DNA from: Mesostigma viride
Taxonomy: Eukaryota > Streptophyta > Mesostigmatophyceae > Mesostigmatales > Mesostigmataceae
NCBI GenBank assembly: GCA_009746045.1
Contig: RPFO01000027.1
Location: 129,501 to 193,500, forward strand
Direction of reading: 5' to 3'
Length of the DNA: 64,000 nt
The notes under the pieces are model-generated. The model had not been told where the DNA came from. It saw only the letters and a list, made by a program, of their open reading frames with translations, and did not search any database. Position 1 is the stretch's first letter. Each line of letters begins with the position of its first letter. Made by a program: the position numbers and the translations under genes. This document shows positions 41,521 to 52,308 of this stretch, in pieces.

Positions 41521-42136
41521 GCGCACTAAAGTAAGTAAGTAAGTAAGTACTTGCGTGTCATGCGCAAAGGCATGCCACGGAGTACTATGCTAATCTCATT
41601 AGAAAAAATAATTACACAAAAGTTTAAACAAATATCGTCTGCATCATTCCCCAACCATTAAGCACTAGATGGGGATGTAATCCTCATCCGAGCTGTCCTC
41701 CACTGTAATGGCAGACGAGGCGGTAGTGTAGCGGCTATCCTCAGGGCCAATAACCTCCACCTGCGGACTTCTACCCGGCTGGCTAGCAACGGGCCGCGGG
41801 GCCCGTGGGGAGAAAACAGGAGCATCCCCCTCAGGAAGGTGCTTATCGCAGATGGCAGCCCATTTCTCCTTGTCAATCATGCGGGCGCGGAGACTACGGG
41901 TAGTCCCAGAAGCCCTGCATCTTCAAGCAGTTCTGTCACATAGGTCCGGGTCGCGCCGCGCTGGTGCCGGGCACGCGCAAGTTTGACAGTGGGTTGAGAT
42001 GGGACAAGGGGACCCTCAGTGCCATAGGAGGAGGTGTCTACCTGGTTGGCCCGTCTTAAGCCCCCCGGCAGGGCCCACATCGGTATTCACCTGGTCTGTG
42101 CGGGCAAGATGGCCGGCAAAGAGGAGGTGCATGGAG

Positions 42137-42860
42137 TTAAGTAATGCAATACGCATTACTTTTGCATACTTGCAAGTATGCAAAAGTAATGCGTATTGCA
42201 TTACTTAACTAAAATTGGGCCGCGTGGGGAAATCCGGCGTTCCGCACACACCGCTCGTTACCGAGGTGACTCGATTAATTACGACTCGGCTATTCCCAGC
42301 CTCGCGCCGTAATTCCTATTTCGACTTGGCCTACCCGGCCTCCGCCAAACATAGAAATCCACAAATATTTCGACTCGGCCTCCCAGACCTACCCGCCGCA
42401 AATATTTCCGTGCCTCCGAGAGGATTCGAACCCGGTACCCCAGGAGCGAACGCCAATCTTAGTTAAGTAATGCAATACGCATTACTTTTGCATACTTGCA
42501 AGTATGCAAAAGTAATGCGTATTGCATTACTTAACTAAGATTGGCGTTCGCTCCTGGGGTACCGGGTTCGAATCCTCTCGGAGGCACGGAAATATTTGCG
42601 GCGGGTAGGCCTGGGAGGCCGAGTCGAAATATTTGTGGATTTCTATGTTTGGCGGAGGCCGGGTAGGCCAAGTCGAAATAGGAATTACGGCGCGAGGCTG
42701 GGAATAGCCGAGTCGTAATTAATCGAGTCACCTCGGTAACGAGCGGTGTGTGCGGAACGCCGGATTTCCCCACGCGGCCCAATTTTAGTTAAGTAATGCA
42801 ATACGCATTACTTTTGCATACTTGCAAGTATGCAAAAGTAATGCGTATTGCATTACTTAA
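42137..42860. mobile_element. 724-bp nested palindromic (foldback) insertion at TTAA
   Basis: Structure P-U-P-U'-P. P (72 bp at 42137-42208, 42463-42534, 42789-42860) is itself a perfect palindrome, TTAAGTAATGCAATACGCAT... centred on TTGCAA, and contains smaller hairpins. U (42209-42462) and U' (42535-42788) are 254-bp inverted copies differing at about one base. The whole is a near-perfect palindrome centred at 42498. The outer ends are TTAA, and the LINE sequence resumes on both sides, so it is a true insertion. U' contains a perfect pol III B-box (GGTTCGAATCC at about 42567). Confidence 0.9.
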
Positions 42861-43235
42861 CTCATGGCGGTGTCGAATGGTATGGGTGACAAGAGGGAGC
42901 TCGCAGTAGAGCTCGGCCCGGGTGCGGCGTTCTTGGTAGCGAACGCCAAGGATATGACGGAGCATTCTAGTGACGGTGCCGTCAAGCTGCTGGCTCAGCG
43001 CCTGGTCCAGGGTCCACGCCTCGCAGCCGTAAAGGAGGATGCTGAGGACAAGGGCCTTGAACAGAATGCGCTTGCGTCGCTCACTCAGGTAGTGGCAGGT
43101 CCAGAACCTGTCCAGGCGGCGGAGGGCCGCCCAGGCCTGGCCAATGCGGGTGTTGATGTCGTCGGCTGTGGAGGGAAGCCAGCTGCCAAGGAGCTTGAAG
43201 CGAGTCGCCGGGGGGACGGGGCTGCCGTCCAGCAA
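42789..43235 (-). pseudogene. LINE ORF2 C-terminal domain fragment
   Basis: MLDGSPVPPATRFKLLGSWL, KRILFKALVLSILLYGCEAW and RMLRHILGVRYQERRTRAEL identify the region after the reverse transcriptase of LINE ORF2. Coding runs into the palindrome after IRHRHEL and resumes on the far side as LLFAGHLARTDQVNTDVGPA (42016-42130). Confidence 0.85.
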
Positions 43236-43429
43236 GAGGAGGGTGGGTGGGGCTATCCCAGCACTGGGAAGCCGATGGCCGCATGACCTCCGTTTTCTTG
43301 CTGATCATAAGCCCCACCGCCCGCGCTTCCAGTGATAAGCTGTCTAGCCAGAGTTGGGCTGACTCCGGGGTTTCCACGAGCGTCGTGTCATCAGCGTAGA
43401 TCAGATCGCTCAGGCGGTAGGGTCAGGTT

Positions 43430-44325
43430 GCGCACTGTTTGCATTTTCTGCCCTTCCGTGTCGGGTTCCCGCACCGTTGTGCCTCTAATTTATGATTTGT
43501 CTTCTGCATTCTGCATGCTACGTTACTAGCCCAAACCTTGGTCGTGTGCCACACAGAAGCTTCCTTTTCTTTCGCCCACATGTCATACCGACCCCGGCCA
43601 CGTTGTTCAGCAACCCACGTATTCGGCGGCCGGGCAGTGCTGACCTTCATTGGTAACCCGAGCCTTGAGCTCGTCACTCGACAGTGACACAGTGGTTTGT
43701 ATTTATTGTGGTCATTAGGCGCGCGGTTGCTTTCGTTTGTGCTGCACTGTTCAGCTCCTGGAACCCCGTCGTCTTGTGCTTCGCCTTTGGGGCCTCTGCT
43801 TCGCCTGTGGGGCCTCTGGGGGAGGCACGCCAACTAGGTATATGATGCACACCCGACGTTCTTGACCTTCCACTGCATGTTGGCCCGCGTTTCCACTCTA
43901 CCAGTAATAACAGTCGTGCCCCGTATTACGTTGTTATTACCCATTGAACACTGGTCTGCCCTGTTTTTGTCCTATAGCCGGTCAGACACTCGTCAGATAG
44001 CCACCACGGCATCCAAATTATGTGGTTGGTGCCGGACAGGAACAGTGGCAATGATTAGGTCCTGGCTAAATTATTCCGACTAATATTATTAATCAATGCA
44101 ATTCTCAACTACGTCTCAATCATGTTCCATCATGCAAAGTCCACACATTAATCTCTTTTTTTCTTTCAACACATTCCAGTGTTATACCATTCGTAGCCAG
44201 TGGGGTTCAACCCACCGAGTGGCAATGTGGCATGATGGTGGGTTGAATGTTGGTGCTACTGACGGGTCGGTTGTGGGTCGATCATTTCTGCACCGCGCCG
44301 TGCATCGTTCTGTCAACGGGCATTT
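43430..44325. other. No clear gene; possible fragment on the - strand
   Basis: A - strand frame (43423-43833) reads with a Cys/His-containing, basic end (RCGNPTRKGRKCKQC) that might be a zinc motif of a broken transposase, but nothing decides it. The rest is AT-rich. Confidence 0.3.
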
Positions 44326-44333
44326 AATTATTA

Positions 44334-45925
44334 CACGTGACTGCGTCACGTGAGCATAAGTCCTCAGTGGGAGGGGAACATGGGATGGAATGGATCATGT
44401 AAGCTATCTATAGGTCCTAGTGACAGGGTTGTGGGCACCACGGCCCGAATCGCTATGATATGAATGTCCTTGGCGTGTTGTTTTGCCCGTGGGATCGATC
44501 TCTTAATTGTTAGCCTTGGCTTTGTTTATTTTTACGTGGGTGCCTTTACTCTGATATGAATGTCATACGCGGTCACACCCGGAGCCCCCACAGACTTGGG
44601 GGTGGTCTCCTTCATCACTACTTGCCATCTATATCCTTGCGTACCATCTGCCTCCATATTACAGACAAACCAGGAGGCTGCCCGGGTGTGAGCCCGTCAC
44701 GTCGATCGAGGGTAGCACATGTCCATGCCGAGTCTATCACAAAAAGTCCACGGGTCACTGGCGGCCCTGCCGCGCGCGGCCTGGGGCACGCCAGGTGAGG
44801 ACATAACGCCCAGGCTGGGCGGTCTTCGTGCCAGATAGTCAATCTGATGTGTCTACCTGATCTGTGCGGGCCAGGTGCCCGGCTAGGCCCAGGCGCCTGT
44901 GCCTAAGAATGTGGGAAACATAGGGCAAATCAGCGTACAAATCCTCTGAAAGTCTGATTACAAATGTGCAAACCAAAGGGGATGTTAATTAAGGGCCTTG
45001 TGCAGCATCTTGGTGACGTTGCATGCCGTCGAATCGTTGCTCCAGCTCCTGCGTCAGTGTCCAGGTCTCGGCGCGCCGTAGGTCAGGATCGTCAGAATGA
45101 CGACCTTGAAGAGGTCACGCTTGATGATCCGGGCTATAATAGGGCGGGGTTGCTCCACCATGCAGCAGCGGTGGTCATGGAGTTGCGCCCACGCCATGCC
45201 GATCCGTGTCGTCAGGTCGTCCTCGCAGTCGGGAAGCCAACTGCCGAGCCGCCAGCTTGAAGCGGCCTGAAGTAGTAGCCGGGTAGTTGACCTCGCGGTG
45301 TCGTCAAAGACGGGCGGAGTGTGGGCGGGGGCCCTGCTATGCCGACTCAGGGCCAGGGCCTCCGTTTTGGGGCTGATTTCTAGACCAACGGCGCCCGAGC
45401 CTCGAGCGCCATGCAGGCAGTCCAGCCAAAGTTGGTTGGGCAGACTCCGGCTTCTCGATGAGCGTGATGTCGTCGGCATCAGTTTAAATGAGGTCAGCTA
45501 GCAAAGTCTGCTTGTTAGTCGGCCCCCCTCCCCCAAGCTCGTTCGTGATCACTAGGCCAGGGGCACGGCCTGCAATGCTAGCAAAGCGGGCACGCGCCTG
45601 GCGCATAACATAATCCACTACAATAATAAACAGGTACGGCGACAGGACGCAACCCTGCCAGACGCCAGCCGGTCTGCAGTGGGCATAGCGGGGTAAAGCC
45701 GTGTTGAGTGTGCACCGAAGTAGTCGACCCCTCATACAGCGTGCGGATGACGGCAATCAGGGGAGTGCATGGGGACGCGCGAGCGCGAGCAAGGACAGCC
45801 CACAATAGAACAGCCCAGAGGACAGAATCAAAAGCCTTGATGAAGTCGACGAAGATCAGGATGGCGGGAAACTCACCAACGGGCATGATGGCGGGCATAT
45901 ATAGGCATTCCCGACCTCCCGCCAC
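44334..45925 (-). mobile_element. LINE copy B with 3' hairpin
   Basis: On the - strand, reverse-transcriptase pieces appear in broken frames: ILIFVDFIKAFDSVLWAVLL (about 45,850), GVWQGCVLSPYLFIIVVDYV (about 45,620), TDADDITLIEKPES at about 45,440-45,485 (YADD degenerated to DADD), LGSWLPDCEDDLTTRIGMAW (about 45,230), GHLARTDQVDTSD (about 44,860). The 3' part ends with the hairpin at 44334-44352 and an AT tail (TTTAATTATTA). Confidence 0.75.
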
Positions 45926-45951
45926 ATGCTATTCGCATTGCCTCCCTGCCT

Positions 45952-47164
45952 GCACGGATGGGTGGCTGTGGTCTGACTCGTGCCGCCCGGCTGGCCCCAG
46001 CAGCATTTTTGGGCTCCGTCGCTCAGTCGTGGGCGGAAAGCTGCCGGCTCCTGCCCCTTTTGGCAACGGCAGCGCCTGACCTCCTGGACCCCAGCAGCCC
46101 TTTGCCCTTCGTCACCGCCATCCAGGAGGCCTATGCTGAGATCCAGCAGGCCTGTTCTCCCGTCCGTGCCGCTCAGGCGGTACAGCGCCACCTCCCTCGC
46201 GGCACTCCCTCGGTCGCCTCCGTTCAATCTCCCGCCGCATTCCCTGCTCGCGTCATCGATAAACACCAGAAAACCTACGCGGGTATTCTGCACACGGCTG
46301 ATTGGATTGCTCTTTTCGCGGACCTCAACGCCCAGGGACGTGCGTGGCTGTTCTCGCTTTCCTTGCGGAGTGTGGGCTCGGCGTACCTTCGTGCTCTTCC
46401 CATGGCCCCCCATTCGCCTTGGCTCCCAGCCACTACTCGGTGGCGCTCCGGCACCAGCTATATTTGCCCCGCAGCCTCTTGTTCCGGCCGGGCGGCCTTG
46501 TGGTAGCTGTGGGCAGCCGCTGGATCCCACGGGGACTCACTACCTTGCCTGCATGGGGGGCCAACAGAATCAGAATTGGTATTTGTATTTGCACACTGTC
46601 CTCCTGACGGTGGTGCTCGCCATGATTCGGTCGGTTTTCCCCCACGCGAACATCCGGTCCGAGGATGCGGATGGCGCTGCCTTCTATTCCCCCAACCACC
46701 GGCCTGACATCGTGGTGCTGGACTTTGAGGGGGGTGGCCGGCATCTGCTTATCGACGTTTCGGTGGCGCGGCCCTTGTCTCTTAGCCACGTGGCTGGGGC
46801 CTCCCTCACGGCAGGTTACACGGCGGACCGGGCGGAGCGGGCCAAGCTCCTGGCCTACGGCGACGTCGGGCACCATCGTGTGGTGCCCTTTGTCCTGGAG
46901 GAGTTTGGGGCCATGGGGCCCCTGACCTCCGCCTTCTTCAAGGAGTGTTGCCGGCTCCGGGAGGACCGGCTGGACCTGGAGGGCCAGCGGGCCCCATGGT
47001 CGGCGCGGACCTGGACGTCATATTGGCGTCAGCGCTTGTCGGTGGCGCTGACTCGGGCCATGGCTGACATCATGCTCCGCCCGGTACGCGGGCTGATTTT
47101 GCGGTGCAGCAGGGCTATTAGGTTCCTCCCGTTAGGAGTTTCCATTGGTCTTATCGTAGTATAG
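45952..47164 (+). pseudogene. C-terminal part of a retroelement ORF with restriction-like endonuclease motifs
   Basis: The + strand codes GCGLTRAARLAPAAFLGSVA at the start, later CGSCGQPLDPTGTHYLAC (a CX2CX9HX3C zinc motif) and RPDIVVLDFEGGGRHLLIDV, a RPD-X15-D arrangement as in R2/CRE-type LINE endonucleases, then VPFVLEEFGAMGPLTSAFFK. Two frameshifts near 46,420-46,500 break the frame. No reverse transcriptase is left upstream; the fragment begins where LINE copy B ends in opposite orientation. Confidence 0.65.
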
Positions 47165-47199
47165 AGATTTTACATGGCTCTGTATAGAGGTTTATAGCT

Positions 47200-47350
47200 G
47201 GGCGTTTGCTTTGGTTTGAGTGATTTCACTCTGCTGTAAGTAATTATATTATTAATATATAGGCATTATAGCTGGGCATTTGCTTTGGTTTGAGTGATTT
47301 CACTCTGCTGTAAGTAATTATATTTTTAAATATATATAGGCATTATAATT
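47200..47350. repeat. About 78-bp direct duplication
   Basis: GGGCRTTTGCTTTGGTTTGA and the following 60 bp, up to ATATAGGCATTATA, occur twice (about 47200 and 47275). It is in the 3' tail of the preceding retroelement fragment. Confidence 0.85.
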
Positions 47351-47359
47351 GTGGTGTGA

Positions 47360-48330
47360 TTTAACATTCCGGCTCTCTCGGTTTAATAGCTGGCATAAAG
47401 TGTGACTCGATCACGTCTACTTTCCGAGGGGGCTCTGCCCGCCGGCTGGTGGGATGACACATGGGTCCTCATTCCTGATGTACGCGTTACATGTCAATAT
47501 CAAGTTCTGAACGACCTGATATCTGTTACTGATGACTGAGTGAACATTCCCTTTCAGGGACGAGTTCCATTCATGAATTCGACCATTGTTCATAGTGATC
47601 AATAGGAATAACTGAGGACACCGTGTAGATCTTTCATGCAGTAGGTGTTCCAGCCGATGTTTTAGCCTGTATACCCGAACCATAATTGAGCGGCTTACTC
47701 AAGCATATACTAGTACTGCATGCCGCACACGCGGAGGAGGTAGAGACACCTTCCGCAGAAATCACGGCGGCCGCCAACTGCAGCACAATTAAGGCGGCAC
47801 TGTGGCGGTCTCTCGACCGTCTCACCAGACGGCGGGAAAAGCAACTTGCAGGCTGACATCCGGCCGGACATGCCCCCATGCAACTTTGGTTCAGCTCCCA
47901 GGCCAAACTATCGGGGGGGCCGCTGGACTACCCCCGGCCGGCTCAACCCCACTGCAGCTGCAGTGCGCGCTGCGGCTAGCCGATCGAGGCGGCCCCATTG
48001 TTGAGCGGCCCCGGCCCGCACGATCCCACGAGCGAGAAAGACTACCTAGGGGGCACCCGCAGTAGTACACAGGCGTAGCGCCGCAATGAGAATCGCAATT
48101 TTGGAACTTTCCAGTACTGTAAAAAAAAAGTTGCAAACCTAATTTTAGCTGGCAAAACTGGTTGTTGCGTAACTTCGTATTAAAATTAAGTCATAACTCC
48201 TTGTAGAAATAAGACTTTTTGAAACTAAAGATGCAACGCCGTGTGCCTCTGACAGTACCTGTCCTTATCAACAGAAGTAGACAACTAAAAAAGTTCGCAA
48301 TGTACGTTGCGATATAATCTTGTTGCGATT
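47360..48330. other. No recognised gene
   Basis: Several open frames of 75-90 codons lie on both strands; none has a motif I can support. Confidence 0.4.
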
Positions 48331-48339
48331 CTTGTTGCG

Positions 48340-50585
48340 ATACTGCAGGTGCATGCCCTACCATGTACCTGGTCCCACGGCTCACGGCTTTGGCCCCCTG
48401 GTGGACAGCCCCCACGACAAGTGCCGGAAGTTAATTCCCAAGGAATGGGCCGTGCTGCCATCTCGGGTTCTCCACCCTCCGCAATCATTGATGCTGCCAT
48501 GGGAGTGGACAATCTTTCATCGGAGGTGGTTCAGATGTCTGAGCTCAGTTGAGCCTAATTCCTCCGGGGTGTTTGCAACCGGATTCTATGAGATTGCCTC
48601 CGCCCCCCCGCCGATCGGTTACTATTGGGAGACCGCTCGGTCCGGCCAGGTCATGCTCTACAAGGGCAAGGGGTCGACCGCCGTGGATACTGGCAACTAC
48701 CCCGGTGTATGCCTCCAAAGCTGCGCACGTGCTGAAAGTCTTCATGCGTCTCCTGCTGAACGTACCGCATGCGAGTGCCAGCCTCGATTCCCATCTAGGT
48801 GAGTCCCAGATGGGCTTCCGTGGTCACAACTGTGTTATCCGGTCACCACTACCGTGCGCCGCCTGATCAAGGAAGTGGGCCGCCTGGCCGGTAATCCACG
48901 AAGATCAATAGCAATTGCAAGAGGCCGGAGCCCCCGGCGGCCTCTTGCCATTGCTATTGATCTTCGTGGATTACACCAAGGCATTCAATACGCCATATAT
49001 AGGACGACAGGCTAATATGGGTGGTCCACCTGTTCCGTTCCCATCATACTTCATTGAGATCATCCGCCAGTTCCATGAAGCCTGGGTCCCAAGCCCAGGT
49101 CTGTACCGCTGACGGGGTCACTCCGGCGCCCGCCCCTGTGCCATTACACCGGGGGCGGCACTCGGGGTCGGCATGCGGCAGGTCTTTGTGCTCCGATAGA
49201 AATATTGATTTTAAAAAAAATTAAAAAAAAAATTAAGGCCCCATATCTCAGCCGGTATTCATCATTATGGTGGACTATATTATGCGGCATGCACAAGCCC
49301 CGCTTTGCCCTGGTGTAGGGGCCGCGCCCGCCGGGGATCGAGGTCCACAGAGTACGCCAGCTACGGCGGGCCGGGTTGACCCACCCTACCGACTGAGCGA
49401 TGTGACCTATGCTGATGACACGACACTCGTGGAAACCCTCAATCAGCCCAACTCTCGCTAGACAGCTTATCACTGGAAGCGCGCGGGCGCTCAGGGGCTT
49501 ATGATCAGCAAGAAAACGGATCGACTTCATGGCCACCGGCTTCCCCGCAGGGACACTATCCACCCTCCTCTTGCTGGATGGCAGCCCCGTCCCCGGCCCG
49601 GCTACTCGCCGTGAAGCTCCAATAGGCAGCTGCAGGCTCCCCTCCACGGCAGACGACATCAACACCAGCAGTTGGCCAGGCCTGGGCAGCCCTCCGAGGG
49701 CCGTTGCCTCGACCGTTTCTGGACATGCCGCTACCTGAGTGCGCGGCGCGAACACATTCTGTTCAAGGCTTGTCCTTAGCATCCTCCTTAACAGCTGCGA
49801 GGCGAGGACCCTTGGCCAGGAGCTGAGCGAGCAGCTTGACGGCACTGCCGGCTCACTGGAATGCTCAGTCACATCCTCAGTGTCCGCTACCAAGAGCGTC
49901 GCACCCGGGCCGAGCTCTACTGCGAGCCCGGGCCTAGCTTCTGTCACCTATACCATCCGACACCGCCCCCTACTCTTTCATCGGCCATCTTGCCCGCACA
50001 GACCAGGTGAATCCGATGTGGGCCCTGCCGGGGGGCTTACAACTGGCCAATTTACCAGGTAGACATCTCCTCCTATGGTAGGGCCCCCTCTTCCCCTCGC
50101 AACCCACGCGGGCCGACTTGCGCTCGCCCCGCCGGCGCACGGACGCGGCGTTAGCCGGAACTATGTGATACAACTGCTTGATGATGCGGGGCTTCAGTGA
50201 CTATCCTTACTCCGTGCCCGCATGACTTGACAAGGAGAAATGGGCTGCCATTTGCGATAAGCGCCTTCCTGAAGGGTATGATCCTGTTGTCTCCCCACGG
50301 CCCATTGTTAGCCAGGGTAGAAGTCTGCAGCTATAGAGCTTAGAGGATATTGCCCCTGAGGACAGCCGCTCCACTACCGCCTCGTCTGCCATTACATATA
50401 CAGTAGAGGACAGCTCGGATGAGAATTATATCTCCATCTAGTCCTATATGGTTGGGGCATGATGCAGAAGATATTCGTCTGTTTGTTCAAACTTTTGTGT
50501 AATCATTTTAAAAAATGAGATTAGCGTAGTACTCTGTGGCATGCCTATGTGCATGACACGCAAGTACTTACGTACTTACTTAGAA
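48340..50585 (+). mobile_element. LINE copy C, heavily frameshifted
   Basis: Pieces in order on the + strand: MLYKGKGSTAVDTGNYPGVC (48,655), SQMGFRG (48,805), LPLLLIFVDYTKAFNTPYIG (48,940), VDYIMRHAQAP (49,270), YRLSDVTYADDTTLVETLNQ (49,385; catalytic YADD intact), LLLLDGSPVP (49,560), CLPSTADDIN (49,635), SSAITYTVEDSSDENYISI (50,385-50,440), then a 3' UTR that shares TTTGTGTAATCATTTT-like text with copy A and ends in TACTTACGTACTTACTT. An inverted duplication (GATCTTCGTGGATTACACC versus GGTAATCCACGAAGATC) flanks 48,890-48,975. Confidence 0.8.
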
Positions 50586-50589
50586 GCGT

Positions 50590-50897
50590 GCAAGCCACAT
50601 GTGCGATCAATACTACAAACTGAGAGGCTGTTATGCTAATGCGGGTGCAAATCTGACCCATGTGCGTCCACATGGCACTCTTACAGGTGCCTTCGTGCCT
50701 TTCAGTTATAACTTGTTAACCATGCAGCTTGCGCCCCGGCACCATGCCGTGGAGAGAGCGCTCTGTGGCCTGCCCACCTGCGGCAGTGAGAGAAGCTAGG
50801 GCGCCCTCCCTCCTTCTCACTGTGTATATAGGGTTGAAGGTTCCTTTACTCTGTATTGGCACCCACGTGACGCAGTCACGTGCTTATTAATTGTTAA
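50590..50897 (+). mobile_element. Short retroelement-like end with 3' hairpin
   Basis: Partner of the copy at 28,665-28,990 in opposite orientation; ends with the hairpin CACGTGACGCAGTCACGTG at 50864-50882 and TTATTAATTGTTAA. Confidence 0.5.
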
Positions 50898-51062
50898 CCA
50901 GGCGCGTTGTGTTACTGAGTGGACGCAGCAGAATGTAAGCGGCCCCAATAAACGCAGAGCGTGGGATGATGCCATTCCGGACCTGGTACTCCCAACAACC
51001 AAGCCAGCCTCCGCTCATGGAGGAACGCGTGACTATAATTAATCGAAGGTGTATAATTAATG

Positions 51063-51600
51063 TCAAGACCTGCAGACCATGAGGTCCTCCAACTCCGGGC
51101 ACCCCGCCGCGAGGAGCTGGCGTATCTCGGTCGTCATGCAATAGTCGCTAACCGAGAGTGACATCAGCCGAGGGCATGTCCGTGCCACCAACACAACCGT
51201 GTCCTCCTCGACGTCCGTCGGCCCCTCGAGGCCAAGCACCCGTAACTCCCCCCCCCGCTCCATCAACAGCCCTTTCACGTCCGCGCCCGCACACCTTGCG
51301 CCGCCGAGCTTGAGCGCGCGGAGCCGAGGACAGTGCGCTGGCCAATCGCGGCGAGCGAACGCCTCGTGACCGCGCGGCACAAGGCGAGGTTGAGATACTT
51401 CAGTTTGGGGCACCCGCGCGCGAGCGCCACAAGGCTGTCCTCGTTGCCCCACCGGTACACCGGAAACAGGTACTGCAGCTCGGGGCAGTGGCGCGCGAGT
51501 GCGTACATGAACGCCCCCTGCGCGCCCGCGTCCTGCCCTAGAGGAACAGAAAGAGTCTCCTGCACGTTGAGAGACCTTAGAAAGACGGCATCCCTACTAT
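51063..51600 (-). pseudogene. Leucine-rich-repeat protein, C-terminal part
   Basis: The - strand codes LRR repeats of the AMN1/F-box-LRR cysteine-containing type: ALARHCPELQYLFPVYRWGN, LVALARGCPKLKYLNLALC, then in a shifted frame HCPRLRALKLGGARCAGADV, GGELRVLGLEGPTDVEEDTV, VARTCPRLMSLSVSDYC and LAAGCPELEDLMVCRS with a stop at 51063. One base is gained or lost near 51,340. It continues the LRR gene at 60.3-62.0 kb; the copia-like element sits between the two parts. Confidence 0.7.
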
Positions 51601-51657
51601 GCGTATCCCCATCCCTACTATGCATGACAGTCCCCAAAATGCACATCGAGAGAAGGA

Positions 51658-51746
51658 TCCCCCTCTCCCCCTCTCCCCCTCTCCCCCTCTCCCCCTCTCC
51701 CCCTCTCCCCTCTCCCCCCTCTCCCCCTCTCCCCCTCTCCCCCCCG
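51658..51746. repeat. (CCCCCTCT)n tract
   Basis: CTCCCCCT-type units just downstream (in gene sense) of the copia-like insertion, within the LRR gene. Confidence 0.9.
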
Positions 51747-51805
51747 GCCCCCTCCCCCTCGTCAGCCCCGCGACGTTCCATTTGCGTGCCAAAAATAGCA
51801 GCTGG

Positions 51806-52263
51806 AGTTAGATGAGATGCTTAGGCTGACACACGGATTTCCGGCCTGCGCGCCGCGTATTGCCTACCGCGGCTGAGCGGGACACCTCAGTACAGTACGG
51901 CAGGGTGTACGGTACTGAGGTGTCATGTGGACCGATGTGCGGTTAGTGCCAGACTGTTCCTAGGTGCTAGCTCGACCCGCCAGGTCCGGTGTAGCCGGGC
52001 CTGACGGGCCGAGTCTTAGCTGGTTGCTAGTGACGTGGTCGCATGGCATTGCAGTGTACAGTTGTCCACTGGTTGTGTGCTGCAGGTAGCACCGCCATAG
52101 GCATATAGGCGTAGCACTGGGGAGTGCCACAGCACCCGAGTTTGCCCAGACGTTCCATTCTGAGCCCTCAGCTTCCATTGCTCTCTCATTGTATTATTGT
52201 AATACAATCATCATTCGCTCTCAGCTTTCGCAGTTGTTCGTCGTCCCTAGTCTCCATCCAACT
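51806..52263 (+). repeat. 5' LTR of the copia-like element
   Basis: 458 bp, AGTTAGATG...CATCCAACT with a 9-bp imperfect terminal inverted repeat. It differs from the partner at about 52129 (A versus G). Confidence 0.92.
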
Positions 52264-52281
52264 TGGACTGAAAAGTTCGAT
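52264..52281 (+). promoter_or_regulatory. Primer-binding site of the copia-like element
   Basis: TGGACTGAAAAGTTCGAT abuts the 5' LTR directly; the TGG start fits a tRNA CCA end. Confidence 0.65.
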
Positions 52282-52308
52282 ATTTTTTTTACAAGCAAAA
52301 AAAAAGAT

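Larger units (their letters stand above)
41528..43423 (-). mobile_element. LINE copy A, 5'-truncated, with nested palindrome
   Basis: On the - strand it starts inside the reverse transcriptase (YRLSDLIYADDTTLVETPES), continues through FKLLGSWLPSTADDINTRIG and ILFKALVLSILLYGCEAWTL to a C-terminus ending SSDEDYIPI, and a 3' UTR closing with (ACTTA/CTTA)n at 41528-41547. The order is that of an APE-type LINE ORF2. It is interrupted at 42137-42860 by a palindromic insertion. Confidence 0.85.

Noticed and set aside
45856-46530. 224-codon - strand frame
   Set aside because: It is opposite the + strand retroelement C-terminus, which carries recognisable zinc and RPD motifs.
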